The notes below the pieces were generated by a model that saw only the letters and a list, made by a program, of their open reading frames with translations, did not search any database and had not been told where the DNA came from. A stretch of 64,000 nt of DNA, taken from positions 715,436-779,435 of the forward strand of contig CAWHVB010000005.1 of NCBI GenBank assembly GCA_963832715.1, read 5' to 3'. Shown piece after piece: positions 1-8,760 of this stretch (the first letter of the stretch is position 1; each line of letters starts with the position of its first letter). This DNA comes from DATFVA01 sp963832715. Its GTDB lineage: Bacteria; Bacteroidota; Ignavibacteria; Ignavibacteriales; Ignavibacteriaceae. The translations under genes and the position numbers were made by a program.

Positions 1-1762
1 GAAGTTTCCCGGTGATGTTAATACGTCCAGTTACTGCATCAAAAGCCGCCTTCTGTGAAACTTCCGCACCGCCGTATGAACATAAGTAAACTTTTGCAGA
101 CGGCAAAACTGAAAGAAGATATGGGTCGTCAAGACTGATAACGATGACAGTTTTTTTGCTTCTTAAGATTTCCTTTATGAATTTCTCATGGTATGCCAGC
201 ATCAGGCTGTCGTTTTCAGACCGGAGTCTCATGAAAACAGGAAGGAAAATGATGTCTGAACCCCGGATTATTCTGAGCGCATTGCTGTAATCTCTGCCCG
301 TACTTTTCCTGTCGATAAAAATTGCTTTTATTTTCTTGAAAAGGTGTTCTGTGAGTTTACTGAAAATTTGCTTCTTATCGGTCTTCAATCCATCTGTAAT
401 GGTAATGCATCCTACTTTAATTGAAGCGGAAGTGTCTATCGGTATAACATTGCCTTCATTCCGGAGAAGCGTTATCGACTTCTTTGCTATTTCATCTGCG
501 AGTTTGTAATTATTGTTCCGTATCGAATCTATTACACTCACCTGGCCGCTCTGAGTCACGCCTGCCTGCAGTTCAAGCCATCTTTTCGCTGCCATTATTT
601 TTCTGACACTGTGATTGATTCTTTCTTCGCTGATCAGACTGTCTTTAACTGCATCTTCCAATGCACTGATCGTAAGTTTATCATCCGGCGGCATTAAAAG
701 AATATCGTTGCCTGCATTCACCGCCATAACTGCCGCATCGACAACGGAGAAGTATTTTGTCACCGCATTCATATTTAATGCATCGGTTACTATAAGGCCG
801 TCAAAATTTATTTCATTTTGAAGAAGATCCGTCACTACTGCCTTGGATAAACTCGAAGGTATCTTGTTTTCTCCCTGCAGGGCGGGCACATATAAATGTC
901 CTACCATAATGGATTGGACGCCTGCTTTAATTGACTGCACAAAAGGTACCAGTTCATTCTGAAAAAGCTGCGAGCGGGTACCGTTTATTACCGGCAGATC
1001 GAGATGAGAGTCCACCTGCGTGTTTCCATGTCCCGGGAAATGCTTTGCGGTAGTTATAACCCTTTCATTCTTTGATCCGGCAATAAATGCAATTGTATAG
1101 CTTGAGACAATTTCTTTATCTTCCGAAAAAGAACGGATATTAATAATCGGATTAAGAGGATTATTATTTACATCGGCAACCGGGGCAAGGTTTTGTCTAA
1201 CCCCAAGTGCCTTGCTGTCATTCGCAATTGCACGCCCCATTTCATATGCATAAAAAATATTTCCTGTGGCAGCAACAGCCATATTATATGGGAATTCAAC
1301 GGCATCTTCTATTCTTGATCCCAGCCCTCTTTCAAAATCTGAAGATATAAGTAAAGGTATGCGGGAATCTTTCTGAAGTCTGTTTATCATTTTCTGCTCG
1401 GAAGCAGTTTCACCCTGGAAGAATATTATCCCTCCAATATTTGATTCTTTAACGAGTTTATCTATTCTTTTGAATTCGGCTGAATTGGTATCTGCATTAA
1501 ATCCTTTAGACCAGCTCATTACCATCTGAGCACATTTTTCTCTGAGGGTGAGAACTTTTAATCTTTTTTCGATCCAGTCCTTATCGGCGTTGTCAAGTTT
1601 GAAGACATGAGGATAGTCGGGATATATTTTGTCGGGAACCTTGTTGGAAAATATTTTGTCTATGCTAATCAGCGAAGGATTAATAGAAGGCGGATACAAG
1701 GCTAATATCAGCAGCGTTACAAAAGTAAATGCAAAGTTATTTCTGTGTACTCTTTGCTTCAT
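1..1762 (-). CDS. Glycoside hydrolase family 3 (NagZ-like beta-N-acetylhexosaminidase), 3' end cut by window edge
   Basis: Read on the minus strand from an ATG at 1762, the frame is open to base 1, giving about 587 codons without the C-terminus. A hydrophobic segment at residues 11-23 suggests export. The GH3 barrel carries the hallmark KHFPGHGNTQVDSH at about residues 240-253, whose Asp-His pair acts as general acid/base in NagZ-type enzymes, and a later IVTDALNM stretch that should hold the nucleophile Asp. A second alpha/beta domain follows (LLRNEGNVIPID onward). NagZ removes GlcNAc from muropeptides; substrate here is inferred from the neighbours. The start overlaps the end of the upstream serine hydrolase gene by 26 bp, so the two are probably translationally coupled. 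It is the last visible gene of a four-gene operon. Confidence 0.9.
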   Translation of the reverse strand, partial: MKQRVHRNNFAFTFVTLLILALYPPSINPSLISIDKIFSNKVPDKIYPDYPHVFKLDNADKDWIEKRLKVLTLREKCAQMVMSWSKGFNADTNSAEFKRIDKLVKESNIGGIIFFQGETASEQKMINRLQKDSRIPLLISSDFERGLGSRIEDAVEFPYNMAVAATGNIFYAYEMGRAIANDSKALGVRQNLAPVADVNNNPLNPIINIRSFSEDKEIVSSYTIAFIAGSKNERVITTAKHFPGHGNTQVDSHLDLPVINGTRSQLFQNELVPFVQSIKAGVQSIMVGHLYVPALQGENKIPSSLSKAVVTDLLQNEINFDGLIVTDALNMNAVTKYFSVVDAAVMAVNAGNDILLMPPDDKLTISALEDAVKDSLISEERINHSVRKIMAAKRWLELQAGVTQSGQVSVIDSIRNNNYKLADEIAKKSITLLRNEGNVIPIDTSASIKVGCITITDGLKTDKKQIFSKLTEHLFKKIKAIFIDRKSTGRDYSNALRIIRGSDIIFLPVFMRLRSENDSLMLAYHEKFIKEILRSKKTVIVISLDDPYLLSVLPSAKVYLCSYGGAEVSQKAAFDAVTGRINITGKL

Positions 1763-2957
1763 ATCTATCTGCGGTTTTAATAATCAGGTCGTGAAGTTCA
1801 GGACGTATTTTTATTATCTTGTTATTATTTCTTGTAGGATAAACACGGTTCGTCAGGAATACAACAAAGAGATCTCTTTCCGGATCTGTCCATACTGATG
1901 TGCCTGTGAATCCCGTATGCCCGTATGACTTGCTGCTGAAGAGACTGCCGGCTGATGAACCTGCAGCCGACTTGATATCCCAGCCAAGTCCTCTTTCATT
2001 TGATTGTTTCGAGGTGAATAATTTTACTGTAGATGAATCAATAATTCTCCTGCCTTCAAATACTCCCTTCTGCAGAAGCATCTGAAGCAGTTTTGAAATA
2101 TCACCTGCTGTGGAGAATAAACCTGCATGACCTGAAACCCCCTTCAAAAGAGAGGCGGTTTCATCGTGGACTTCCCCGATCAGCAAACGGTTTCTCCAGT
2201 ATTTGTCGAATTCAGTCGGTGCGATCCTGAACTTTAATGAAGAAGGAGGATTATAATAAGTATCATTCATCCCGAGAGGCTTAAATATTTCGGTATTACA
2301 AAATTTATCCAGGGTTTCGCCGGTTACTTTTTCAATGATCTTTCCCAGAACGATCATCCCGAGATCGGAATAAATCGTTTTTGTTCCTGTGGGATATAAA
2401 AGCCTGGTGGAGTAGATATCATTTAATACTTCGCCGGGCGTATTGTAGAGCGCATAAAATTTTTTGAAAGCGGGGAGTCCGCTATTGTGAAGCAGGAGAT
2501 TTTTAATGGTAATATCCTGCTTGCCGTTTTCCCCGAACTGCGGGATGTATTTTGCGGCTTTATCATCTATATTGAAGAGCCGTGTGTCTATACAGATCAT
2601 TGCAGCAGTTGTTGTCGCAATTACTTTTGTGAGGGAAGCAAGATCATAGATGGTATTCGTCGTTACCATGGAAGCGCTGTCATCATAAATCAGATGACCG
2701 AATGCATTTTCATAGATGATCTTTCCATTCTTCCAGATAAGAAGTACGGCGCCGGGGAAAGCACTGTCTCTTATTGATGTGTTAACTAAATCGCTTACTC
2801 CTCTAAATAAAGGACTTGTGATAGTATCATTTCTTGCGTCCGTTTGGATTTTAATGGAAGATATTTCAGTACCGGTTTGTTCTTTATGGGGAGTATTGCA
2901 GGAACAGAAGCTCAACGCTATGCTTAAAAGGGAAATAATTTCTGTTTTATGTTTCAT
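1737..2957 (-). CDS. Lipoprotein serine hydrolase, class C beta-lactamase / DD-peptidase fold (S12)
   Basis: The 406-residue protein begins with a hydrophobic signal ending in SFCSC, a plausible lipoprotein cleavage site at Cys20. The penicillin-recognising motifs are in order: SLTK at 108-111 (nucleophile Ser and Lys), YSD at 196-198, and HTG at 347-349. This is the S12 beta-lactamase/esterase/D-peptidase fold. The family includes beta-lactamases, DD-carboxypeptidases and esterases, so substrate cannot be set from sequence. Its place between an AmpG-like permease and a NagZ-like hexosaminidase points to peptidoglycan peptide or muropeptide processing. Its start overlaps the permease gene by 11 bp and its end overlaps the GH3 gene by 26 bp. 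Confidence 0.88.
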   Translation of the reverse strand: MKHKTEIISLLSIALSFCSCNTPHKEQTGTEISSIKIQTDARNDTITSPLFRGVSDLVNTSIRDSAFPGAVLLIWKNGKIIYENAFGHLIYDDSASMVTTNTIYDLASLTKVIATTTAAMICIDTRLFNIDDKAAKYIPQFGENGKQDITIKNLLLHNSGLPAFKKFYALYNTPGEVLNDIYSTRLLYPTGTKTIYSDLGMIVLGKIIEKVTGETLDKFCNTEIFKPLGMNDTYYNPPSSLKFRIAPTEFDKYWRNRLLIGEVHDETASLLKGVSGHAGLFSTAGDISKLLQMLLQKGVFEGRRIIDSSTVKLFTSKQSNERGLGWDIKSAAGSSAGSLFSSKSYGHTGFTGTSVWTDPERDLFVVFLTNRVYPTRNNNKIIKIRPELHDLIIKTADRYEAKSTQK

Positions 2958-4236
2958 TTGTTTTCTTCCCGAAAGCAGGGTCTATTTTCAGGAACTTTGT
3001 AATTACAAATGCCGGTATCGTAGATACTGTCACCCAGACAAAGAAATATTTGTATCCAAGCACCGACTGTATCCATCCGCTGACCATTCCCGGCACCATC
3101 ATTCCCAAAGCCATTAACCCGGTTGCAATGGCGTAATGTGCTGTTTTATGATTGCCTTCCGAAATGTAAATAAGAACAAGCAGGAATGCTGTGAACCCGA
3201 ACCCGTACCCGAACTGCTCAATTGCAACCATTATGTTGATAATAAGCAGGCTGGTATTCTGAGAAAAAGAAAGGTAAACATAAACAAGATCAGGCAGATT
3301 TATAGCAATCAGCATCCACCAGAGCCAGTATTTTAATCCTTTCCTGGCCGCAAGAAATCCCCCGAGCAGTCCGCCGAGGGTTAAAGCTGCAACTCCGACC
3401 GTCCCATAGATAAAACCGACACTTTCGGTTGAAACTGCGAGACCTCCCGCATCCAAGGGATCTTTAAGAAAGGGAATTGTAAGCTTAGCGAGCTGACCTT
3501 CTCCAAACCTGTAAAATAAGATGAAAAGCAGAATTACAATTATCTGTTCTTTCTTGAAAAAAGAAATAAATGTTTTTATAAATTCGGATAATACAAACTT
3601 ATAGCTGATAGCTTCTGCCGGTTTATCGCTGTCGGGATATGGAAGTATGAAATTATGATAAACAAAAAGGAGAAAGAATACTATACCGAGACCGGCAAGT
3701 GAAATCATCCACGCCATCGGGATGTCATTTAATGTTTTTTCGAGATGTCCGGCAAAGATAACGAGCAGTCCGGTTGCGAAGATCATCGCCAGTCTATAGA
3801 AAGTGCTGCGGAACCCGACGAACCAAACCTGGTCGTGTTTCGTCAACCCAAGCATATAAAAACCATCCGCTGCTATATCGTGAGTTGCGGAACTGAATGC
3901 CATTATCCAGAAGAATAATAAGGTAAGTGTAAAAGAATTCGGGAGTGCAGATGTAAATGCCAGGCATCCCAGCGCCAGTGCAATAATGAGCTGCATAGAA
4001 ACAATCCACAAACGCTTTGTTTTCAGGATATCGACAAAAGGACTCCATAAGGGTTTTACAACCCATGGAAGGTAGAGCAGACTCGTATAAACGGCTATGT
4101 CCGTATTGGAAATTCCGAAGTCTTTATACATAACTACAGAAACAGACATTACCATTACATAAGGGAGTCCCTCCGCAAAGTAAAGCGACGGTACCCATGT
4201 CCAGCCGTTCCTGTATTCAGCCCGGTTTTTACTCAT
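2947..4236 (-). CDS. MFS transporter, AmpG-like muropeptide permease
   Basis: A 429-residue integral membrane protein with about twelve hydrophobic segments. The N-terminus has the FAEGLPY motif followed by a short cytoplasmic segment and LPWVVKPLWSPFVD, typical of the AmpG/SLC33 branch of the major facilitator superfamily. AmpG imports GlcNAc-anhydroMurNAc peptides from the periplasm for recycling. The protein is shorter than E. coli AmpG (491 residues, 14 segments). The substrate is inferred from operon context: a sugar kinase gene overlaps upstream by 4 bp and peptidoglycan-type hydrolases lie downstream. An acetyl-CoA or sugar-related substrate is possible. Confidence 0.82.
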   Translation of the reverse strand: MSKNRAEYRNGWTWVPSLYFAEGLPYVMVMSVSVVMYKDFGISNTDIAVYTSLLYLPWVVKPLWSPFVDILKTKRLWIVSMQLIIALALGCLAFTSALPNSFTLTLLFFWIMAFSSATHDIAADGFYMLGLTKHDQVWFVGFRSTFYRLAMIFATGLLVIFAGHLEKTLNDIPMAWMISLAGLGIVFFLLFVYHNFILPYPDSDKPAEAISYKFVLSEFIKTFISFFKKEQIIVILLFILFYRFGEGQLAKLTIPFLKDPLDAGGLAVSTESVGFIYGTVGVAALTLGGLLGGFLAARKGLKYWLWWMLIAINLPDLVYVYLSFSQNTSLLIINIMVAIEQFGYGFGFTAFLLVLIYISEGNHKTAHYAIATGLMALGMMVPGMVSGWIQSVLGYKYFFVWVTVSTIPAFVITKFLKIDPAFGKKTNET

Positions 4237-5159
4237 AAGGATTTTTCTTTAGCAGCCAGTATTTGTCCTGCCATAATAACCGCACCCATTTCAGGGGGAA
4301 ATTTTCTTTCAGCGGGTTCTGAACCTTCTATTCGTTTTATTTTTTTTCTGAGGAGCCGCGAATAATAATTATCGTTTTCAATCAACGAACCGATTAGAAC
4401 CAGCTTTAAGGGGGACAGTCCAGTTTTTTCTTTTATAACATATATTTGTCTGATTAATTCATCAGACTCTGTTTTAAGTATTTTTTGTGCCTCTTTGATC
4501 CTTTCATCTGCAGACCTTAGCGTGAACATTGCGATTGATGCCACATCGAAGCCAGGATTATGTATAAGTTTTATCAGATCATCAGTACTTTCTATGTGAA
4601 AGATTGTCCTGAAGGATTCAAACATTTCACCTGCTTTCTCCCGCCCGTCGAGCATATGTGAAATCAGCCGTAATGTTTTAACGCCTATTGAGTATCCGCT
4701 CCCTTCATCTCCGATAATCCTTCCGAATCCGCCCGCGCGATGGATTCGTCCCGATTTGTCTTTCCCGAATATAACTGAGCCCGTTCCTGCAATCACCACA
4801 GCGCCTGCCTCACCACCTAAGGCGCCCTCCAGGGCGACACGTCCATCGCTTTCAACATAAATATTTGTAAAACCTTCCGGCAGTTTCCTCAGAAGAGATT
4901 CCCTGATCATGTCTGCATGAAACTTTCTACCGGCTCCTGAAATGCCTGCTGCAATTATTAGAATGTTATCAAAGGAGGCCCCAAGTTTTGTTAAACCCGA
5001 TTTAACCAGCGAAATAATATTTGCAGCCGCTTTATCATTTCCAATAGTAAGAAAGTTAGCGGGGCCGCCTGTAAGCTCAAACAGAGGTTTTCCTGACTCA
5101 TCAGCAAATACACATTTTGTTTTTGTTCCGCCGCCGTCAAGTCCGATAATATAATTCAT
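4233..5159 (-). CDS. BadF/BadG-type N-acetylglucosamine/N-acetylmuramic acid kinase
   Basis: A 308-residue ASKHA-fold ATPase. The first phosphate-binding loop is LDGGGTKTK at about residues 6-14; the second is VIAGTGSVIFG near 121; GDEGSGYSIG near 150 is a family signature of GlcNAc kinase and MurNAc/GlcNAc kinase (MurK). The predicted reaction is ATP-dependent phosphorylation of amino sugars released from cell-wall turnover. It is the first gene of the operon and overlaps the permease gene by 4 bp. Which amino sugar is used cannot be told from sequence. Confidence 0.85.
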   Translation of the reverse strand: MNYIIGLDGGGTKTKCVFADESGKPLFELTGGPANFLTIGNDKAAANIISLVKSGLTKLGASFDNILIIAAGISGAGRKFHADMIRESLLRKLPEGFTNIYVESDGRVALEGALGGEAGAVVIAGTGSVIFGKDKSGRIHRAGGFGRIIGDEGSGYSIGVKTLRLISHMLDGREKAGEMFESFRTIFHIESTDDLIKLIHNPGFDVASIAMFTLRSADERIKEAQKILKTESDELIRQIYVIKEKTGLSPLKLVLIGSLIENDNYYSRLLRKKIKRIEGSEPAERKFPPEMGAVIMAGQILAAKEKSL

Positions 5160-5208
5160 ACTGAATTTCTGAAGTTGTTCATCCTTTCAAAGATAAGAAA
5201 AAGCAGTG

Positions 5209-5236
5209 ATTATACGACACCCCGGGGTGCGGTAAA
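5209..5236 (-). promoter_or_regulatory. Sigma-70-like promoter for the cell-wall recycling operon
   Basis: On the minus strand a perfect TATAAT (5209-5214) lies 16 bp from TTTACC (5231-5236). Initiation near 5202 would leave a leader of about 40 nt before the kinase ATG at 5159. The -10 matches consensus; the -35 matches four of six positions. Confidence 0.5.
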
Positions 5237-5458
5237 TTGCCCTCCCGGATTCCGGAATATTATAAATCCTGAGATTGGTGGAACATAAAATAAACCGTCT
5301 CTACTTCGGTATAAAAATGTCATCACTCCGTCCTTAGAACCTGTTTCGGCAGAGGGTTGTGCGACATATTACCTTATCCTTACAATTCCTTTTTCCCTGC
5401 TAATGACCCGAAAATTCATTATATTTTAAGCAAGAAAAAAGATGAGCCGGAGAAAAGA

Positions 5459-6967
5459 ATGAGCAGTCACGAAGAATATTTTAGAAAATTTCGTGAAAAT
5501 ACCATTGGATTTAATAAGAAATTCACCTCACCATATGGTGAGAAGAAAATTATCTACGCTGATTGGATAGCCAGCGGGCGACTTTATGGTCCCATCGAGA
5601 AAAAAATGGTGGAAGAGTGCGCTCCTCTTGTCGGGAATACTCATTCCGAGGCAAGCGTTACCGGAACAACTATGACTTTTGCATACCATCAGGCTCACCG
5701 CATTATCAAGCAGCACTGCAATGCATCAAAAGATGATGTAATTATAACTGCAGGTTCAGGCATGACAGCACTTATAAATAAATTCCAGCGGATGCTCGGA
5801 TTAAGAGTGCCTGAACAGCTTAAAGATTACCTTGATCTGCCGGATGAACTTCGTCCTGTGGTATTTATAACCCATATGGAGCATCATTCCAACCAGACAT
5901 CATGGCTTGAAACAATTGCCGATGTAGTGGTTATTGATCCTGATGAAAGCGGACGGATCGACTTTAATGATTTTAAGGAAAAGCTCGAAATGTTCAAAGA
6001 CCGGAAATTGAAGATCGGTTCGTTTACTGCCTGCTCAAATGTTACAGGCATAGAAACTCCGTACTATGAACTTTCAAAACTGATGCATCAGAACGGCGGC
6101 TATTGTTTTGTCGACTTTGCCTGCTCCGCTCCCTACACAAAAATTGATATGCATCCAGACGATCCACTCGAAAAACTTGATGCAGTCTTCTTCTCACCTC
6201 ATAAGTTTCTTGGAGGACCCGGAACGTCCGGAGTAATGATATTTGATTCCAAACTTTATAAGAATAAAGTACCGGATAACCCCGGCGGCGGTACCGTGGA
6301 CTGGACCAATCCATGGGGTCAGCATAAGTTCGTTAATAATATCGAAGCAAGAGAAGATGGCGGTACGCCCGCTTTCCTGCAGACTATACGTGCGGCGCTC
6401 TGCATTAAATTAAAAGAAGAAATGGGAATTGATAATATACATGTGAGGGAGGAAGAACTCATCGCCATTGCATTCGCTGAGCTCAGAGAAGTGAAGTCTC
6501 TGCATATACTGGCTGATAATATTGAACACAGGCTCGGTGCAATTTCTTTTTATGTTGACGGGATTCACTACAACCTCATTGTAAAACTGCTTAATGACAG
6601 ATTTGGTGTCCAGGTTAGAGGCGGCTGTTCGTGTGCGGGTACTTACGGACATTACCTGCTGCACGTAAGTCCCGACCAATCGAGAAAAATCACCGAGAAG
6701 ATCAACGAAGGAGATTTTTCGGATAAACCCGGCTGGGTGCGTATGTCGGTCCATCCTACAATGACTAATAACGAAATTTACTATATAACCGATGCAATTA
6801 AGCAGATAGTAAATAATATCGATGAGTGGGAAAAAGATTATACATATTCATCTCAGAACAATGAATTTTACCACGTCTCAAAGAACGGTAGGGAAGAAGA
6901 CGAAATCACGAAATGGTTTTCACTAAAGGAAGATACTGAACAGGTACATAGCGAACTAAACAAATAG
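5459..6967 (+). CDS. Class V PLP-dependent aminotransferase / cysteine desulfurase-like protein
   Basis: The start at 5459 (MSSHEEYF) has GGAG at 5449-5452; an in-frame ATG at 5357 would add 34 unconserved-looking residues and has no good ribosome site. The product has 502 residues. The fold-type I core includes the FITHMEHHSNQTSW region, the VDFACSAPYTKID cofactor-binding region and the PLP lysine in FFSPHKFLGGPGTSG. Near the C-terminus GGCSCAGTYGHYLL supplies cysteines where SufS/CsdA enzymes carry their reactive Cys. The family includes cysteine desulfurases, selenocysteine lyases and isopenicillin N epimerase-like enzymes. No suf or isc genes are adjacent, so a desulfurase role is not proven. 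A 42-bp gap separates it from the kinase-like gene downstream. Confidence 0.82.
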   Translation: MSSHEEYFRKFRENTIGFNKKFTSPYGEKKIIYADWIASGRLYGPIEKKMVEECAPLVGNTHSEASVTGTTMTFAYHQAHRIIKQHCNASKDDVIITAGSGMTALINKFQRMLGLRVPEQLKDYLDLPDELRPVVFITHMEHHSNQTSWLETIADVVVIDPDESGRIDFNDFKEKLEMFKDRKLKIGSFTACSNVTGIETPYYELSKLMHQNGGYCFVDFACSAPYTKIDMHPDDPLEKLDAVFFSPHKFLGGPGTSGVMIFDSKLYKNKVPDNPGGGTVDWTNPWGQHKFVNNIEAREDGGTPAFLQTIRAALCIKLKEEMGIDNIHVREEELIAIAFAELREVKSLHILADNIEHRLGAISFYVDGIHYNLIVKLLNDRFGVQVRGGCSCAGTYGHYLLHVSPDQSRKITEKINEGDFSDKPGWVRMSVHPTMTNNEIYYITDAIKQIVNNIDEWEKDYTYSSQNNEFYHVSKNGREEDEITKWFSLKEDTEQVHSELNK

Positions 6968-7009
6968 AGGAACTCTTAAATTCCTCTGTAACCAGGAGGA
7001 GGGATTAAA

Positions 7010-7723
7010 ATGAGAGTAGCAGGTGTTTACGAAAAGTGTCGTATATACATCGAGTCACATAGCAAACCGGCCCGGAACAGACCATCATTTCCATGTATAA
7101 CAATTTCCCGTCAGACAGGTACACGCGCAGATATCATCGGCCACAAGCTAGTTGATATCCTAAACGGCTATTCTGATGACGACGGAACAGAGTGGACTTA
7201 CTTCGATAAGAACCTCATCGAGAAGGTAATCGAAGACCACCATCTGCCGCATATACTCTCCGAGTTTATGGATGAGGATAAAGTCCATAACCTTAAAAAT
7301 ATGGTGAATGAAATTCTCGGCAATCCGTCGGGACAAACCTTCGTCCGCCAGATGTCGGAGACCATATTGCATATAGCCAGAATTGGTAAAGCAGTAATCA
7401 TTGGAAGAGGGGGAAATGTGATCACCACAAAACTCCCGAATGTGTTTAATGTCAGGCTTGTTGCCCCGCTTGAACTGAGGGCTAAACAGGCTCAGGAGGC
7501 ATATGAACTGAATAATTTCCATGATGCTCTCGAATTTGTTAAAAAAGAGGATGCATCAAGGAGGAATTATCTGAAATCATACTTCCTTAAGGATATTGAA
7601 GATCCGCTGCTATATCACCTTGTTGTAAATACATCGGCTATGAGCTACGAAGAAGCCGCAGAAATAATAGCAGGTTCAGTCAGCCGCAGATTCAATGAAC
7701 TCTTTTATAATTCTATAGTGTAA
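7010..7723 (+). CDS. Cytidylate kinase-like family protein
   Basis: A 237-residue protein with a strong ribosome site (AGGAGGAGGG) before the ATG. It starts with a short extension and then CITISRQTGTRADIIGHKLVD, the degenerate P-loop and helix of the cytidylate-kinase-like family, and has IGRGGNVIT and a VAPLELRAKQA stretch that recall the NMP-kinase LID region. Members are widespread in Bacteroidota and related phyla and have not been assigned a definite substrate as far as I know. It is probably co-transcribed with the PLP enzyme upstream. It is distinct from the canonical Cmk, whose P-loop is GPxGSGKST. Confidence 0.8.
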   Translation: MRVAGVYEKCRIYIESHSKPARNRPSFPCITISRQTGTRADIIGHKLVDILNGYSDDDGTEWTYFDKNLIEKVIEDHHLPHILSEFMDEDKVHNLKNMVNEILGNPSGQTFVRQMSETILHIARIGKAVIIGRGGNVITTKLPNVFNVRLVAPLELRAKQAQEAYELNNFHDALEFVKKEDASRRNYLKSYFLKDIEDPLLYHLVVNTSAMSYEEAAEIIAGSVSRRFNELFYNSIV

Positions 7724-7852
7724 AGCGGTAAGCTGAAATATGTTTTCGACCGGTCAATCGGATTCAATTATGGAATCGGGAGGCGCGTATATTGCTTATT
7801 TTGAGGATTTCCTTTAGATTTCTAACAATAAATATGAACTTCCGGGGAATGT

Positions 7853-8050
7853 ATGGGAACCATCAGGGAAAGTATAATTCAGAAATTCATCCTTATCATT
7901 ATTAATAAAAATCAGATGTGCAGAATAATGCTATTCCTAATCATACTATTGGGGGGTACAACTACCTCCTTATACTCTCAGACTACGGATGCTCACCGGT
8001 CATTATTTAAACTCGGTTCAACGCCTTTCATTAATAAATCAAAGATTTAA
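7853..8050 (+). CDS. 5' part of a frame-interrupted outer-membrane/exported protein (signal peptide portion)
   Basis: The ATG at 7853 follows GGGGA at 7844-7848; a second ATG at 7916 would give a shorter n-region. The translation contains a signal peptide (LFLIILLGGTTTSLYSQ) and a few mature residues, then stops at 8048. The body of the protein continues in the +1 frame (7989-8741). The signal peptide remains well formed through the run of six G at 7951-7956, so the frame change must lie after about 7980. Alone this fragment would be a 65-residue exported peptide with no function I recognise. Confidence 0.55.
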   Translation: MGTIRESIIQKFILIIINKNQMCRIMLFLIILLGGTTTSLYSQTTDAHRSLFKLGSTPFINKSKI

Positions 8051-8741
8051 TGCAGGACTATCTTACGGTATTAACCATGGCTCGCCTTCCACAATACTTC
8101 AGCAATGGATACTGCCGGATTTTAATAAAGATATAATCTTCAAAGATGTTAAGGGATATCTCTCTTTTGGTCCTGTGGTAGAAGTTTACCTGAAATACAC
8201 GGAGGGATATTCATTTGCTTACAATAGCTCGTATCTTGGAGAGGAACGAAGCACAAAACGATATAACTATGGCGTCAAATATAAATTTATTGAATCAGAA
8301 GGGTATGTCCCCGATGCAGCGCTTGAGATAAATTCCGAATATCCGGTGTCGCTTTCTGCAGGATCGGCGGATGAAGCTTTTAAGTACTATGTATGTGTTG
8401 ACTTCGGGTATTATTATTTTTTATTGCCGCGCAGGTACTCCGCCGGAGCCGCCTACAGTTTAACGGATAATGTGAGTTTATTTGCCGAAACTGATTACGA
8501 AGCTGAATGGGACACTCAAACCCCCAATCATTCCGTAAGGACAGGTCTCGACCTTTCATTATATAATTATGTCCATATGGATCTTGCTTTATTTTATTTC
8601 AATTTCAGATTCAGGGATGTTATTCCGGGCCGTGATGGTTTCACATGGCAGGATCCCGGGCATCTACTTACGATGCCGGAGAAGAATAAATATTACCTCA
8701 TAAGCAGCAGTATTACTGTTAACCTGGATATATTAAAATAG
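7989..8741 (+). CDS. 3' part of the frame-interrupted outer-membrane protein (beta-barrel-like body)
   Basis: The 250-residue reading frame lacks its own signal peptide and ribosome site; the ATG at 7989 lies inside the overlap with the upstream fragment. From about RFNAGLSYGINHG it is rich in alternating hydrophobic and aromatic residues typical of transmembrane beta strands (GYLSFGPVVEVYLKY, YVHMDLALFYFNFRF). The C-terminus SSSITVNLDILK resembles a final barrel strand. I do not recognise the family. Joining it to the upstream signal peptide needs a single +1 shift between roughly 7980 and 8045. Confidence 0.6.
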   Translation: MLTGHYLNSVQRLSLINQRFNAGLSYGINHGSPSTILQQWILPDFNKDIIFKDVKGYLSFGPVVEVYLKYTEGYSFAYNSSYLGEERSTKRYNYGVKYKFIESEGYVPDAALEINSEYPVSLSAGSADEAFKYYVCVDFGYYYFLLPRRYSAGAAYSLTDNVSLFAETDYEAEWDTQTPNHSVRTGLDLSLYNYVHMDLALFYFNFRFRDVIPGRDGFTWQDPGHLLTMPEKNKYYLISSSITVNLDILK

Positions 8742-8760
8742 AAATCCCCTGACCTGAGCT

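Noticed and set aside
5357..5458. Longer N-terminus for the PLP enzyme from ATG 5357
   Set aside because: No ribosome site, whereas ATG 5459 has GGAG at the right distance.
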